From Salegentibacter sp. (GTDB lineage Bacteria; Bacteroidota; Bacteroidia; Flavobacteriales; Flavobacteriaceae), in assembly GCA_017795085.1 (NCBI GenBank), contig CP051246.1:2296514-2360513 (forward strand): a stretch of 64,000 nucleotides of DNA, in the 5' to 3' direction. Every line of letters begins with the position of its first letter. The stretch's first letter is position 1. Below are positions 9,555-18,231 of this stretch, one piece after another. The position numbers were made by a program, and so were the translations under genes. Below the pieces are notes generated by a model that had not been told where the DNA came from, made no database searches, and saw only the letters and a program-made list of their open reading frames with translations.

Positions 9555-10199
9555 CTAATTCTTATCTCCCAAAAGCGGAACAAACCGAAACTCTCCGAAT
9601 TCAGTTTTATCAAATTCTTTAGGTGATTTTCTTATAAAAATCGTCATAATTTGTACATCTGCTCCAACCGGAATAACCATTTTACCCCCAACTTTTAATT
9701 GTCCGAGCAAATCTTTAGGAACATGGGGAGCCCCGGCCGTAACAATTATTTTATCGAATGGCGCATATTCAGGCCAGCCCTTATAACCATCGCCAAAACT
9801 TAATTGTTTTGGCCGATAACCTATTTTATTCAAAAAGTTACTGGTTTTTTTATATAACTGGCGTTGACGCTCAATGCTATACACCTTTGCTCCCAACTCA
9901 CATAAAACAGCCGTTTGATAACCACTCCCGGTACCGATTTCTAAAACTTTCTCTCCCTTTTTAACTTCTAATTTTTCGGTTTGAAAAGCTACGGTATAGG
10001 GTTGCGAGATAGTCTGATCTGCAGCAATAGGAAAAGCTTTGTCCTGGTATGCATGATCTTCAAAACTGCTATCCATAAACAAATGCCTCGGAATTTTCCC
10101 GATGGCTTCCAATACCCGTCCATCAGTAATCCCCTTGGCTTTTACAACTTTAACCAATTGCTGTCTTTTTCCCTTATGCCTATAATTATCCTGAAGCAC
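9555..10199 (-). CDS. pcm: Protein-L-isoaspartate O-methyltransferase
   Basis: SAM-dependent repair methyltransferase acting on isoaspartyl residues of damaged proteins in the cytosol. The SAM-binding motif VLEIGTGSGYQTAVL and the family signatures ISQPYTVAFQTE and PFDKIIVTAGAPHVP are present. The frame runs open to an ATG at 10265, but family members begin close to 'QDNYRHKGKRQQLV', so the GTG at 10199 is chosen (214 aa). The 22 extra residues (MLVLLGNYGGYCLFLHSKIF..) look untranslated. The gene is divergent from the Gfo/Idh/MocA oxidoreductase. Function is confident; the exact start is less so. Confidence 0.88.
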   Translation of the reverse strand: MLQDNYRHKGKRQQLVKVVKAKGITDGRVLEAIGKIPRHLFMDSSFEDHAYQDKAFPIAADQTISQPYTVAFQTEKLEVKKGEKVLEIGTGSGYQTAVLCELGAKVYSIERQRQLYKKTSNFLNKIGYRPKQLSFGDGYKGWPEYAPFDKIIVTAGAPHVPKDLLGQLKVGGKMVIPVGADVQIMTIFIRKSPKEFDKTEFGEFRFVPLLGDKN

Positions 10200-10307
10200 T
10201 TTAACAAAAATTTTAGAATGTAAAAATAGGCAATAACCGCCATAGTTTCCAAGTAAAACCAGCATCGATTATTCCAAAGAATTCTAAACTATTTACAATC
10301 AAAATGC

Positions 10308-10315
10308 TATTTTTG
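10308..10315 (+). promoter_or_regulatory. -7 promoter element (TATTTTTG) for the Gfo/Idh/MocA gene
   Basis: TATTTTTG is an exact match to TAnnTTTG and ends 18 nt before the ATG at 10334. No exact TTTG stands at the -33 distance. The predicted leader is about 12 nt and lacks a Shine-Dalgarno sequence. Confidence 0.5.
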
Positions 10316-10333
10316 TGACAAAAGCTAAAATAT

Positions 10334-11299
10334 ATGTTGAAAGTAGGCGTACTGGGTGCGGGACACTTAGGAAAAATCCATTTAAAACTCCTTAAACAAT
10401 CTTCTAAATATGAACTTTTAGGCTTCTACGATGCCAATTCGGAAAACGCCCGAAAAGTTTCAGAAGAATTTGGTTACCCGGCTTTTTCCAATCTGGATGA
10501 CCTTATTGCCGCAGTTGATGTAATTGATGTGGTAACCCCCACTCTTTCACATTTTGAAGTAGCTAAAAAAGGGATTTTAAAAGGCAAGCATCTTTTTATT
10601 GAAAAACCCATCACCAATACTTTTGAAGAAGCTACCGAACTTATTAACCTAGCCAAAAAACACGGTGTAAAAGGCCAGGTTGGTCACGTTGAACGTTTTA
10701 ATCCGGCTTTTCAGGCTGCCACTTCGAAAATTGATAAACCTATGTTTATCGAAGCACACCGCCTTGCTGAGTTTAATCCGCGAGGTACTGATGTGCCGGT
10801 AGTACTAGATTTAATGATTCACGATATAGATGCAGTATTAAGCGTAGTAAATTCCGAAGTAAAAAAAATAAATGCCAGTGGGGTATCCGTTATTAGCGAA
10901 ACTCCCGATATTGCCAACGCCCGTATCGAATTTGAAAACGGCTGTGTAGCCAACCTTACCGCCAGTAGGATTTCGATGAAAAGTATGCGTAAATCACGAT
11001 TTTTCCAACGTGATGCATATATTTCAGTAGATTTTCTGGAAAAGAAATGTGAAGTGGTAAAAATGAAAGATGCTCCCGAAAAACCTGATGATTTTGCTAT
11101 GGTCCTTCAAAATGCAGAAGGCATAAAAAAGCAAATTTATTTTGACAATCCTGAAGTAGCCCCTAACAATGCTATCTTACAGGAACTGGAAACTTTTGCC
11201 GAAGCCATTGAGCATGATACCACCCCAATCGTTAGCCTTCAGCAAGGCGCCGAAGCTTTACGGGTGGCCAAATGGGTTATTGAAAGTTTTAACCAATAA
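10334..11299 (+). CDS. Gfo/Idh/MocA-family oxidoreductase
   Basis: 321 residues. The N-terminal Rossmann fold binds NAD(P) (VGVLGAGHLGKIHLKLL, residues 4-20), and the family EKP motif is at residues 90-92 (FIEKPITNTF). The C-terminal alpha/beta domain begins near 125 and contains the usual substrate-pocket pattern (GHVERFNPAF, LDLMIHDID). The family oxidises or reduces sugars, inositols or related polyols. Neighbours (acyl-CoA dehydrogenase-type gene, DUF1015) do not indicate the substrate. It is a widely conserved single gene in flavobacteria. Confidence 0.85.
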   Translation: MLKVGVLGAGHLGKIHLKLLKQSSKYELLGFYDANSENARKVSEEFGYPAFSNLDDLIAAVDVIDVVTPTLSHFEVAKKGILKGKHLFIEKPITNTFEEATELINLAKKHGVKGQVGHVERFNPAFQAATSKIDKPMFIEAHRLAEFNPRGTDVPVVLDLMIHDIDAVLSVVNSEVKKINASGVSVISETPDIANARIEFENGCVANLTASRISMKSMRKSRFFQRDAYISVDFLEKKCEVVKMKDAPEKPDDFAMVLQNAEGIKKQIYFDNPEVAPNNAILQELETFAEAIEHDTTPIVSLQQGAEALRVAKWVIESFNQ

Positions 11300-11388
11300 A
11301 AAATTGGAGCATGTCCAAACGAGGATTTCCTAAAAGCATTTAAATTTCGATACGAAAGCAAAATTAATTACCTCAAACCACACGTTTT

Positions 11389-12279
11389 ATGAAAAATATA
11401 GCAGTAATTGGAGCCGGCACGATGGGTAACGGAATAGCCCATACTTTTGCGCAATTTGGCTACACGGTAAATCTTATCGATATTTCTGAAGAAAGCCTGG
11501 AGAAGGGTTTAAAAACAATTACCAATAACCTGGACCGGATGCTTTCCAAAGAAAAAATCACCACAGAAAAAAAGGAAAGTACGCTTAAAAACATTCATAG
11601 TTTTACCGAACTGGAAAAAGGAGTAAAAAACGCCGATTTAGTGGTGGAAGCTGCCAGTGAAAACGAAGCTTTAAAATTAAAGATATTTAAACAGTTAAGT
11701 AAAATTTGCACCGCAGAAACCATTTTGGCAAGTAACACTTCTTCAATTGCCATTACTAAAATTGCATCGGCAGTTAAAAACTCCGAACGGGTAATCGGGA
11801 TGCACTTTATGAACCCGGTGCCAATTATGAAACTAGTAGAAGTTATTCGTGGGTATAATACCAGCAATGCGGTTACTAAAACTATAATGGAACTTTCAAA
11901 AAAGCTGCAAAAAAACCCGGTTGAAGTCAATGATTATCCTGGTTTTGTTGCCAATCGCATTTTAATGCCCATGATTAATGAGGCTATTGAAAGTCTACAT
12001 CACGGGGTAGCCGGTGTTCAGGAAATTGATACCGTTATGAAACTGGGCATGGCTCATCCGATGGGTCCCTTACAACTAGCCGATTTTATTGGTCTTGATG
12101 TTTGCCTTTCTATTCTTGAAGTGATGTACAACGGCTTTAAAAACCCGAAATATGCCCCTTCTCCCCTATTGATAAATATGGTTACCGCAGGAAAATTAGG
12201 TGTAAAATCCGGGGAAGGTTTTTATGATTATTCAGAAAGTAAAAAAGCTGAAATAGTTTCCACTCAATTTTTAAAATAA
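11389..12279 (+). CDS. 3-hydroxyacyl-CoA (3-hydroxybutyryl-CoA) dehydrogenase
   Basis: 296 residues, the usual length for the stand-alone enzyme. The NAD-binding site is IGAGTMGNGIA near residue 6. The catalytic His is in GMHFMNPVPIMKLVEV, followed by the conserved YPGFVANRILMPMINEA segment and the C-terminal helical dimer domain (MGPLQLADFIGLD). It converts (S)-3-hydroxyacyl-CoA to 3-ketoacyl-CoA with NAD+, in short-chain fatty-acid or butanoate metabolism. A near-consensus -7 (TAAATTTC) lies ~45 nt upstream. The next gene starts 6 nt downstream, so the two are probably co-transcribed. Confidence 0.92.
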   Translation: MKNIAVIGAGTMGNGIAHTFAQFGYTVNLIDISEESLEKGLKTITNNLDRMLSKEKITTEKKESTLKNIHSFTELEKGVKNADLVVEAASENEALKLKIFKQLSKICTAETILASNTSSIAITKIASAVKNSERVIGMHFMNPVPIMKLVEVIRGYNTSNAVTKTIMELSKKLQKNPVEVNDYPGFVANRILMPMINEAIESLHHGVAGVQEIDTVMKLGMAHPMGPLQLADFIGLDVCLSILEVMYNGFKNPKYAPSPLLINMVTAGKLGVKSGEGFYDYSESKKAEIVSTQFLK

Positions 12280-12285
12280 CAGCAA

Positions 12286-13521
12286 TTGGCTAAAATAGTT
12301 CCTTTTAAAGCTGTACGTCCTGTTCGCAGCAGGGCACACCTGGTAGTAACTCGCCCTTACCATCATTATACCCCTGAAGAACTTACCGTGCAGCTTGAGC
12401 ATAATCCGTATTCGTTTTTGCATATTGTAAATCCCGGTTATAAGTTTCATCAAAACCGGGAGGGAAATCAGCAGTTTGAACTGGTAAAAAACCGCTATCT
12501 CGAATTTAAGGAAGAAGGCACTTTTAAACAGGATAACAAAGCCGGTTATTATATTTATAAAATTGAAGGCAGAGGATATAGTTGCTGTGGCATTATAGCT
12601 GCCGCCAGTACTGAAGATTATAACAATAATGTTATAAAAAAACATGAAGATACGCTTTCAAAACGAGAAGCGCTTTTTAAAGAATATCAAAAGCAAGTTG
12701 GTTTTAACACCGAACCGGTTTTGCTTACTTATCCAGATAATGCTAAAATCACCACTATTATGCAAAAGGTGATGCAAAGCCGACCAGAATACGAATTTAG
12801 TACTAAAAGCCGAGAAACCCATTATTTATGGCTTATTAATGAGCCTGAAAATATCCAAAAACTTCAGACTGAATTTAAAAAAACCGAAAAATTTTATATT
12901 GCCGACGGGCATCATCGATGTGCTTCTTCTTATTTGCTTTCAGAAGAGTTAAAAAAAGTCAATCCTAATCATACCGGAAAAGAGCCCTATAATTTTTTTA
13001 TGAGCTATATAATTTCTGAAAGTAACTTAAAAATACATGATTATCATAGAATGGTTACCGACTTAAACGGGCTCAATAAAGAAGATTTTTTGGTGAAATT
13101 AGATAAGTATTTCCGCATAGAAAATTTCGGACAAAAGATTTTCACACCGCAATATAAACATGAATTTAGTATGTATCTTGATGGTGAGTTTTATGCGCTT
13201 TACCTTAGAAAAATAACCTCAGATAATTCAAATGGCCTCGATAAGCTGGATGCTTCGGTATTGTATGAAAAAGTGCTTAATCCGGTACTGGGAATAAAAA
13301 ATATAAGAAATGATAAACGCCTTTCTTATTTAGCGGGAAATAACAATTTATTGGAAATAAAAAATAAGATAGACAGTAAAGAATTTACTGTAGGTTTTGG
13401 AATGTTACCGGTAAGTATGGAAGAAATCAAAGCTATTGCCGACCAAAATTTAACCATGCCCCCCAAAACCACATATATTGAACCAAAACTTCGCAGCGGA
13501 TTAATGGTTTATGAGTATTAA
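12286..13521 (+). CDS. DUF1015 (UPF0118-type 'ADGHHR') family protein
   Basis: 411 residues. It starts with TTG at 12286 (AKIVPFKAVRPVRSRAHL); no ATG fits and homologues begin at this point. It carries the DUF1015 hallmark ADGHHR near residue 207 and a C-terminal GFGMLPVSMEEIKAIAD segment. The biochemical role of the family is not established, although members often sit beside serine-synthesis or dehydrogenase genes. Here it follows a 3-hydroxyacyl-CoA dehydrogenase by 6 nt. Confidence 0.85.
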   Translation: MAKIVPFKAVRPVRSRAHLVVTRPYHHYTPEELTVQLEHNPYSFLHIVNPGYKFHQNREGNQQFELVKNRYLEFKEEGTFKQDNKAGYYIYKIEGRGYSCCGIIAAASTEDYNNNVIKKHEDTLSKREALFKEYQKQVGFNTEPVLLTYPDNAKITTIMQKVMQSRPEYEFSTKSRETHYLWLINEPENIQKLQTEFKKTEKFYIADGHHRCASSYLLSEELKKVNPNHTGKEPYNFFMSYIISESNLKIHDYHRMVTDLNGLNKEDFLVKLDKYFRIENFGQKIFTPQYKHEFSMYLDGEFYALYLRKITSDNSNGLDKLDASVLYEKVLNPVLGIKNIRNDKRLSYLAGNNNLLEIKNKIDSKEFTVGFGMLPVSMEEIKAIADQNLTMPPKTTYIEPKLRSGLMVYEY

Positions 13522-13781
13522 AGTTGTATTTTTCTGTTTTATTATCAGCAACAACTTCGTCTTTGGCTGATTTCAATTCTTCAACCAGTGGTAGTAAAAA
13601 AACCGCCATATGAAAATAAGACAATTTTAAATAAGTTTTCATCCTTGATTCTTTAAAGACTTAAAGATAGAATCTTCCTCTAATCAAAAATACGGAAAAC
13701 CATATCTTAAAATATTAGTGATAATATAAGTTTTTGTATAGGCATCCTGAAACTCCAAAAATAAAGACTCACTTAGTTTAT

Positions 13782-13814
13782 AGACCTCACAGGTTTCAGA
13801 AACCTGTAAGGTCT
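13782..13814. repeat. REP-like palindrome (AGACCT..AGGTCT)
   Basis: A 33-bp hairpin with arms AGACCTCACAGGTTTC and GAAACCTGTAAGGTCT, 15 of 16 positions pairing. Half copies of the same core (CTCACAGGTTTTTA near 43169 and ACCTACAGGTTTTTAA near 52508) occur in other gaps of this window, so it belongs to a dispersed repeat family. Confidence 0.7.
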
Positions 13815-13939
13815 TTCTCTCAAAAAAGACTTTATGGTTAAAAATTTTATATCAATTTCAGCAATCTATAAAAATTTGTCTATAGTCTTATTTTCTTTAA
13901 TTTTCAAAAATCTTTACCTTGCTAAAACTTATTTTCCAC

Positions 13940-13968
13940 TTTGGCTTTTAGCCTGAAAATTAAATTTT
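13940..13968 (+). promoter_or_regulatory. Promoter of the YggS-family gene
   Basis: TTTG at 13940-13943 (-33) and TAAATTTT at 13961-13968 (-7, one mismatch to TAnnTTTG) are spaced 17 nt. The TTG start at 13972 is only 3 nt past the -7 box, which predicts a very short or absent leader. Confidence 0.45.
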
Positions 13969-13971
13969 ACA

Positions 13972-14631
13972 TTGAATATAACAAACAACATAAAAAAATA
14001 CAGGGAAACGCTTCCGAAAAATGTTCGGCTTGTCGCTATTTCTAAAACCAAACCAAATAGCGATATTATGGAAGCTTACGAAGCCGGACAGCGTATTTTT
14101 GGAGAAAATAAAGTACAGGAAATGACCGAAAAATGGGAGAACCTGCCCAAAGATATCGAATGGCATATGGTAGGCCATGTACAGCGCAACAAAGTAAAAT
14201 ATATGGCTCCCTACGTAAAGCTTATTCATGCTGTTGACAGTTTAAAATTGCTAAAAGAAATCAATAAGCAGGCAAAAAAAGAAGATCGGATAATTTCAGG
14301 CTTGCTTCAGCTTAAAATTGCCGAAGAAGATTCTAAATTTGGAATTACAATTGCAGAAGCTGAAAAAATATTGACTTCTGAAGTTTATCAGAAAATGGAA
14401 AACACTAAAATCGTTGGCTTAATGGGAATGGCCACCTTTACTGATAATGATGAAAAAGTAAGAAGTGAATTTCGTTATTTAAAAAAGGTTTTTGACGATT
14501 TTCAACAAAAATATCCTGCCTTCACCGAACTTTCCATGGGAATGAGTGGCGATTATCATCTTGCCCTGGAAAATGACACGACTATGGTACGCATTGGCAG
14601 CAAGATTTTTGGAGAGCGAAATTATCAATAG
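13972..14631 (+). CDS. yggS: YggS/PROSC-family pyridoxal-phosphate homeostasis protein
   Basis: 219 residues, the normal family length, starting at TTG (no earlier ATG). The PLP-binding Lys25 is in LVAISKTKP. Other signatures are FGENKVQEM, WHMVGHVQRNKVKYM, LMGMATF and ELSMGMSGDYHLAL, together with the phosphate-binding VRIGSKIFGER near the C-terminus. These proteins carry PLP and balance B6 vitamers and amino-acid pools rather than catalyse a defined reaction. It is a single-gene unit. Confidence 0.93.
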   Translation: MNITNNIKKYRETLPKNVRLVAISKTKPNSDIMEAYEAGQRIFGENKVQEMTEKWENLPKDIEWHMVGHVQRNKVKYMAPYVKLIHAVDSLKLLKEINKQAKKEDRIISGLLQLKIAEEDSKFGITIAEAEKILTSEVYQKMENTKIVGLMGMATFTDNDEKVRSEFRYLKKVFDDFQQKYPAFTELSMGMSGDYHLALENDTTMVRIGSKIFGERNYQ

Positions 14632-14746
14632 AAATTCATAAAATAATGAAAAGGAATTTGAATGTCCGTAATGAGTCATAATCGTATCGTAACCCCGAAG
14701 TTAATTCAGAGTCTAATTTCGTATATCACTGACTTACAATCTCATT

Positions 14747-14773
14747 AGATACTGAAACGAGTTCAACATGACG
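14747..14773. repeat. REP-like element (AGAtaCTGAAac..TTCAacATGACG)
   Basis: Matches the pattern AGACCCTGAAtcAAGTTCAGgATGACG seen at 26147-26173, with several substitutions. It lies in the 14632-14866 gap, which otherwise holds only AT-rich sequence and a short C-rich palindrome near 14836-14855. Confidence 0.55.
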
Positions 14774-14866
14774 TAAAAATGTCCATTATTTCTAATAACG
14801 AAAAAATATACAGGTTTATGAAGAATAATTTTAAATCCCCCTTTGGAGGCTAGAGATCGTCTTTGT

Positions 14867-16237
14867 ATGTATGCAATTCTAGACATAGAAACCACCGGGG
14901 GAAAATATAATCAAGAAGGTATCACCGAAATTGCCATCTATAAATTCGACGGACACGAAGTTACCGACCAATTTATTAGCCTGGTTAATCCTGAGCGGCC
15001 TATCCAGCCTTTTGTGGTTAATCTCACAGGCATCAACAACGAGATGCTTCACAATGCCCCAAAATTCTACGAAGTTGCCAAACGCATCGTAGAAATTACC
15101 AAAGACTGTGTATTAGTAGCACATAACGCCAAATTTGATTACCGTATCCTCCGTACTGAATTCAGACGTTTAGGTTTTAATTTTGAGCGTAAATCGCTTT
15201 GTACCGTAGAACTCTCAAAAAAGCTCATCCCCGGTCAACAATCTTATAGTCTGGGAAAGCTTGTTCATGCATTGGGTATACCTTTAAGCAGCAGACATCG
15301 CGCCAGCGGTGACGCACAAGCTACCGTAAAACTTTTTAAATTACTTTTAGCTAAAGATGTTAAAAAAAGTATTTTAAAAGATTCGGTTCAAGTAGAGCCA
15401 AAACGCAATTTAGATACAAAACTGTTTTATATACTTGAAGATCTTCCGGGAATTACCGGTGTTTATTACTTACATAATTCAGAAGGTGAAATAATCTACA
15501 TTGGTAAAAGCCGAAATATAAAAAAAAGGATAAATCAGCATTTTACAAACGAGCATCGTAAAGCCCAACAAATGCAAAAAGAAGTTGTTTCGGTAAGTTA
15601 TGAAGCAACCGGCAATGAACTCGCTGCACTTCTAAAAGAAAACCAGGAAATAAAACAAAATAAACCCAAATTTAACCGCGCTTTAAAACGCAATATATTT
15701 ACCCACGCCCTATATCATTTTACCGACGAAAACGGATATATCAATTTAAAAATAGGAAAAGCCGGACGTGGAAAAGCAATCACTACTTTTTCTTCCTTAA
15801 AACGGGCAAAAAATGTAATGGAGAAATGGATAGCCGAATATGAATTATGCCAAAAATTCTGCGGAATGGATAAAACTTCGGGCAACTGTTTTAATTATAC
15901 CATAAAAAGTTGTCACGGAGCCTGTGTTGATGAAGAAAAAGCTGAAAGATATAATGAAAGGGTTCGTGAACTAATCAATATACATTCTTACACCAGTCAA
16001 AATATGATTGTAATTGACAAAGGCCGTGATATCGATGAAAAAAGCGCACTTTTGGTAGAAGATGGTGAATTTAAAGGGATAGGTTATTACAATTTAAATC
16101 ACCAGGTAAATCATCTAGATATTATCCGCTCCATTATCACCCCCATGAAAAATGATCGTGATGCACAACACATTATTCAAAGTTACCTACGTCGTAACAA
16201 AAAGCTAAAAATCATTCAACTTTCTCTACATGAATAA
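14867..16237 (+). CDS. DEDD exonuclease (DnaQ-like) fused to GIY-YIG (UvrC/Cho-like) nuclease
   Basis: The start chosen is the ATG at 14867 (MYAILDIETTGGKYN), 8 codons inside the longer frame, because DnaQ-type exonucleases begin there; this gives 456 aa. Residues 1-165 are a 3'-5' exonuclease with Exo I DIETTGG, Exo II HNAKFDYRIL and Exo III HRASGDA. Residues ~190-275 are a GIY-YIG domain (GVYYLHNSEGEIIYIGKSRNIKKRINQHF) like UvrC and Cho. A Cys-containing segment follows (CQKFCGMDK...CFNYTIKSCHGAC), as in UvrC-related proteins. It probably takes part in DNA repair incision and resection. It overlaps the next gene by 8 nt. Confidence 0.9.
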   Translation: MYAILDIETTGGKYNQEGITEIAIYKFDGHEVTDQFISLVNPERPIQPFVVNLTGINNEMLHNAPKFYEVAKRIVEITKDCVLVAHNAKFDYRILRTEFRRLGFNFERKSLCTVELSKKLIPGQQSYSLGKLVHALGIPLSSRHRASGDAQATVKLFKLLLAKDVKKSILKDSVQVEPKRNLDTKLFYILEDLPGITGVYYLHNSEGEIIYIGKSRNIKKRINQHFTNEHRKAQQMQKEVVSVSYEATGNELAALLKENQEIKQNKPKFNRALKRNIFTHALYHFTDENGYINLKIGKAGRGKAITTFSSLKRAKNVMEKWIAEYELCQKFCGMDKTSGNCFNYTIKSCHGACVDEEKAERYNERVRELINIHSYTSQNMIVIDKGRDIDEKSALLVEDGEFKGIGYYNLNHQVNHLDIIRSIITPMKNDRDAQHIIQSYLRRNKKLKIIQLSLHE

Positions 16238-18203
16238 ACTATTACCTGTATTATTTTGCTTTATTTTTTCTTTTTCAGTGGCTCAAAAACAAGATTTTGA
16301 TATCCAATCATATCGTGCCAATCTAAAAGATCTTCGAGCCACAGCTTATTCTAAAGATTCTACGGCCAATGCTTACTTTCTTGAAGAAAACGGCTATAGT
16401 CGCTATGAAAATGATGGCGATTACAATGTAATTACCAATTATGCCGCCAAGATCAAAATTTTGAATAAAGAAGGTTATGAACAAGGCGATATCGTTATTC
16501 CGCTTTATAAAAACAAATCCATAAAAGAAAGGATAAGGAATCTTCAAGCCGTAACTTATAATCTGGAAGACGAGAAGGTAACAACAATAAAGCTTTCCAA
16601 AAAGAAAGTATACACAGAAGAAAATGATGACTATGACTTGGTAAAATTTAGTTTTCCCGATGTAAAAGAAGGTTCGGTATTGACATATACCTATCAAAAG
16701 GAAAGTCCGTTTCGGTATAGTTTTGAAACCTGGAATTTTCAGGGAGATATTCCAAAACAAATCAGCACTTTTGAAACCCGAATCCCGGCTAACTTTAATT
16801 ACAATATCAGGAAGATTGGCCCCCTGAAACTTTCTGAAGAAAAAAATGATTTAATAAAGGAGTGTTTTCAGCCCGAAGGTTCTTCACGAAATGGCGACTG
16901 TATTCATTCTTATTATGAGATGGAGAATATCCCTGCTTTTATAGAAGAGGCTTATCTTACTTCAAAGAATAATTATTTGTCCCGCCTGGTTTATGAACTT
17001 AAGGAAGTTACCCGTTTAGACGGCTATGTAAAAAAATATACCAAATCCTGGAAAGACGTAGATTTAGAAATAAAAGGAATGAAATCTATAGGCCGGCAGT
17101 TACGGCGTTCGGGACCGATAAAAAACCTGCTCCCCGATAGTATTTCAGCAATGCCCAATTCTATTGATAAAGCCAAACAAATTTACAGGTTTGTACAATT
17201 AAACTACAAGTGGGACGAAGAATACCACATTTATCGTGATATGAATATAAAAGATGTGGTAAAAGACAAAGCTGGCAATGTAACCGGAATCAACATCCTT
17301 TTGCATAATCTTCTGGAATTGGAAGGTTTTAATGTATTGCCCGTACTTAGTGCTACTCGAAATGCCGGTTTTCCTTCAAAATTACACCCGGTTTTAAACG
17401 ATTTTAATTATATGCTGGTACAGTTAAATCTTGAAGAAAAACAATTATTACTGGATGCCACTGAAAAATACCTGGCTTTTGGCGATTTACCTTTTCGGGC
17501 ATTAAATGGTTTTGGCCGTCTTATGGATTTCAAAAACGGGAGTTCGTGGGTAGATATTAAGGCCGGGCATTTATCCAATATCACTTTTCGTGATTCCATC
17601 AGAATACAGGGAGATGGTAAGGTTCTGGGTACTTCCCGACATTTTATGGCAGGGATGCATGCGCTTTCGGCCCGTCAAAAAATTGATAAAATACAAACCG
17701 ATGAAATTGCCGGTGCTTTAACCAATCCTGCAGATTTCACCGGTATTATTTCCACAAGTTTTGAAAAAGAAAATACTCCCGGGGAACCTTTGCAAATTAT
17801 TCACAAACTCGAAAACGCTACACAAAAAATTAATGATATAATTTATTTAAACCCCTTTAGTTTTCATTTCTTTGAAAAGAATCCGTTACAACTTCAGGAG
17901 CGGACTTATCCTATTGATTTTGGATTTAAAGACGTATATTCTTATGCTGTAAATGTAGAAATTCCGGAAAATTATAAAATAACTGAAATGCCCGAACAAA
18001 AGCTTATCAGATTACCCGAAGGCGGTGGCAACTTACAGTTTATGGTTCAACAATTTGATGAGCGAAATTTGCAGGTACAATGGCGTATTAGTTTTCCACG
18101 TGCTTCCTATGGTCCAGGATATTATCCTTACCTAAAGAAATTTTTTGATAATATTATTGAAATCCAAAATCAATCGGTTATTGTACTAAAAGAAAATAGC
18201 TAA
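16230..18203 (+). CDS. Secreted DUF3857/transglutaminase-like protein
   Basis: 657 residues with an N-terminal signal peptide (MNKLLPVLFCFIFSFSVAQ). The N-terminal half matches DUF3857 (YENDGDYNVITNYAAKIKILNKEGYEQG, GSVLTYTYQKESPF). The middle (~290-400) resembles a transglutaminase-like core (KAKQIYRFVQLNYKWDEEYHIY, GNVTGINILLHNLLELEGFNVLPVL), but the usual catalytic Cys is not present where expected: the position reads 'GNVTGINILL'. The enzyme may therefore be inactive. It is likely periplasmic. It overlaps the exonuclease gene by 8 nt. Biological role unknown. Confidence 0.75.
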   Translation: MNKLLPVLFCFIFSFSVAQKQDFDIQSYRANLKDLRATAYSKDSTANAYFLEENGYSRYENDGDYNVITNYAAKIKILNKEGYEQGDIVIPLYKNKSIKERIRNLQAVTYNLEDEKVTTIKLSKKKVYTEENDDYDLVKFSFPDVKEGSVLTYTYQKESPFRYSFETWNFQGDIPKQISTFETRIPANFNYNIRKIGPLKLSEEKNDLIKECFQPEGSSRNGDCIHSYYEMENIPAFIEEAYLTSKNNYLSRLVYELKEVTRLDGYVKKYTKSWKDVDLEIKGMKSIGRQLRRSGPIKNLLPDSISAMPNSIDKAKQIYRFVQLNYKWDEEYHIYRDMNIKDVVKDKAGNVTGINILLHNLLELEGFNVLPVLSATRNAGFPSKLHPVLNDFNYMLVQLNLEEKQLLLDATEKYLAFGDLPFRALNGFGRLMDFKNGSSWVDIKAGHLSNITFRDSIRIQGDGKVLGTSRHFMAGMHALSARQKIDKIQTDEIAGALTNPADFTGIISTSFEKENTPGEPLQIIHKLENATQKINDIIYLNPFSFHFFEKNPLQLQERTYPIDFGFKDVYSYAVNVEIPENYKITEMPEQKLIRLPEGGGNLQFMVQQFDERNLQVQWRISFPRASYGPGYYPYLKKFFDNIIEIQNQSVIVLKENS

Positions 18204-18231
18204 ATTTGAAAGAAATCAAATTCCATTTCTA

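Larger units (their letters stand above)
13522..13971 (+). other. 450-bp intergenic region with REP-like palindrome
   Basis: No convincing gene lies here. A minus-strand frame starting at 13642 runs back into the DUF1015 gene and is treated as chance. The region is AT-rich and contains the long palindrome at 13782-13814. Its right end holds the promoter of the YggS-family gene. Confidence 0.6.

Noticed and set aside
10200..10265. ATG-initiated 22-residue extension of pcm
   Set aside because: Family proteins begin at the GTG near QDNYRHKGKR; the extension has no family match. The choice is not certain.
13433..13642. Minus-strand 69-codon frame reading from 13642 into the DUF1015 gene
   Set aside because: Over half lies antisense to a well-supported gene, and the free part has no domain or signal. 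No promoter is visible.
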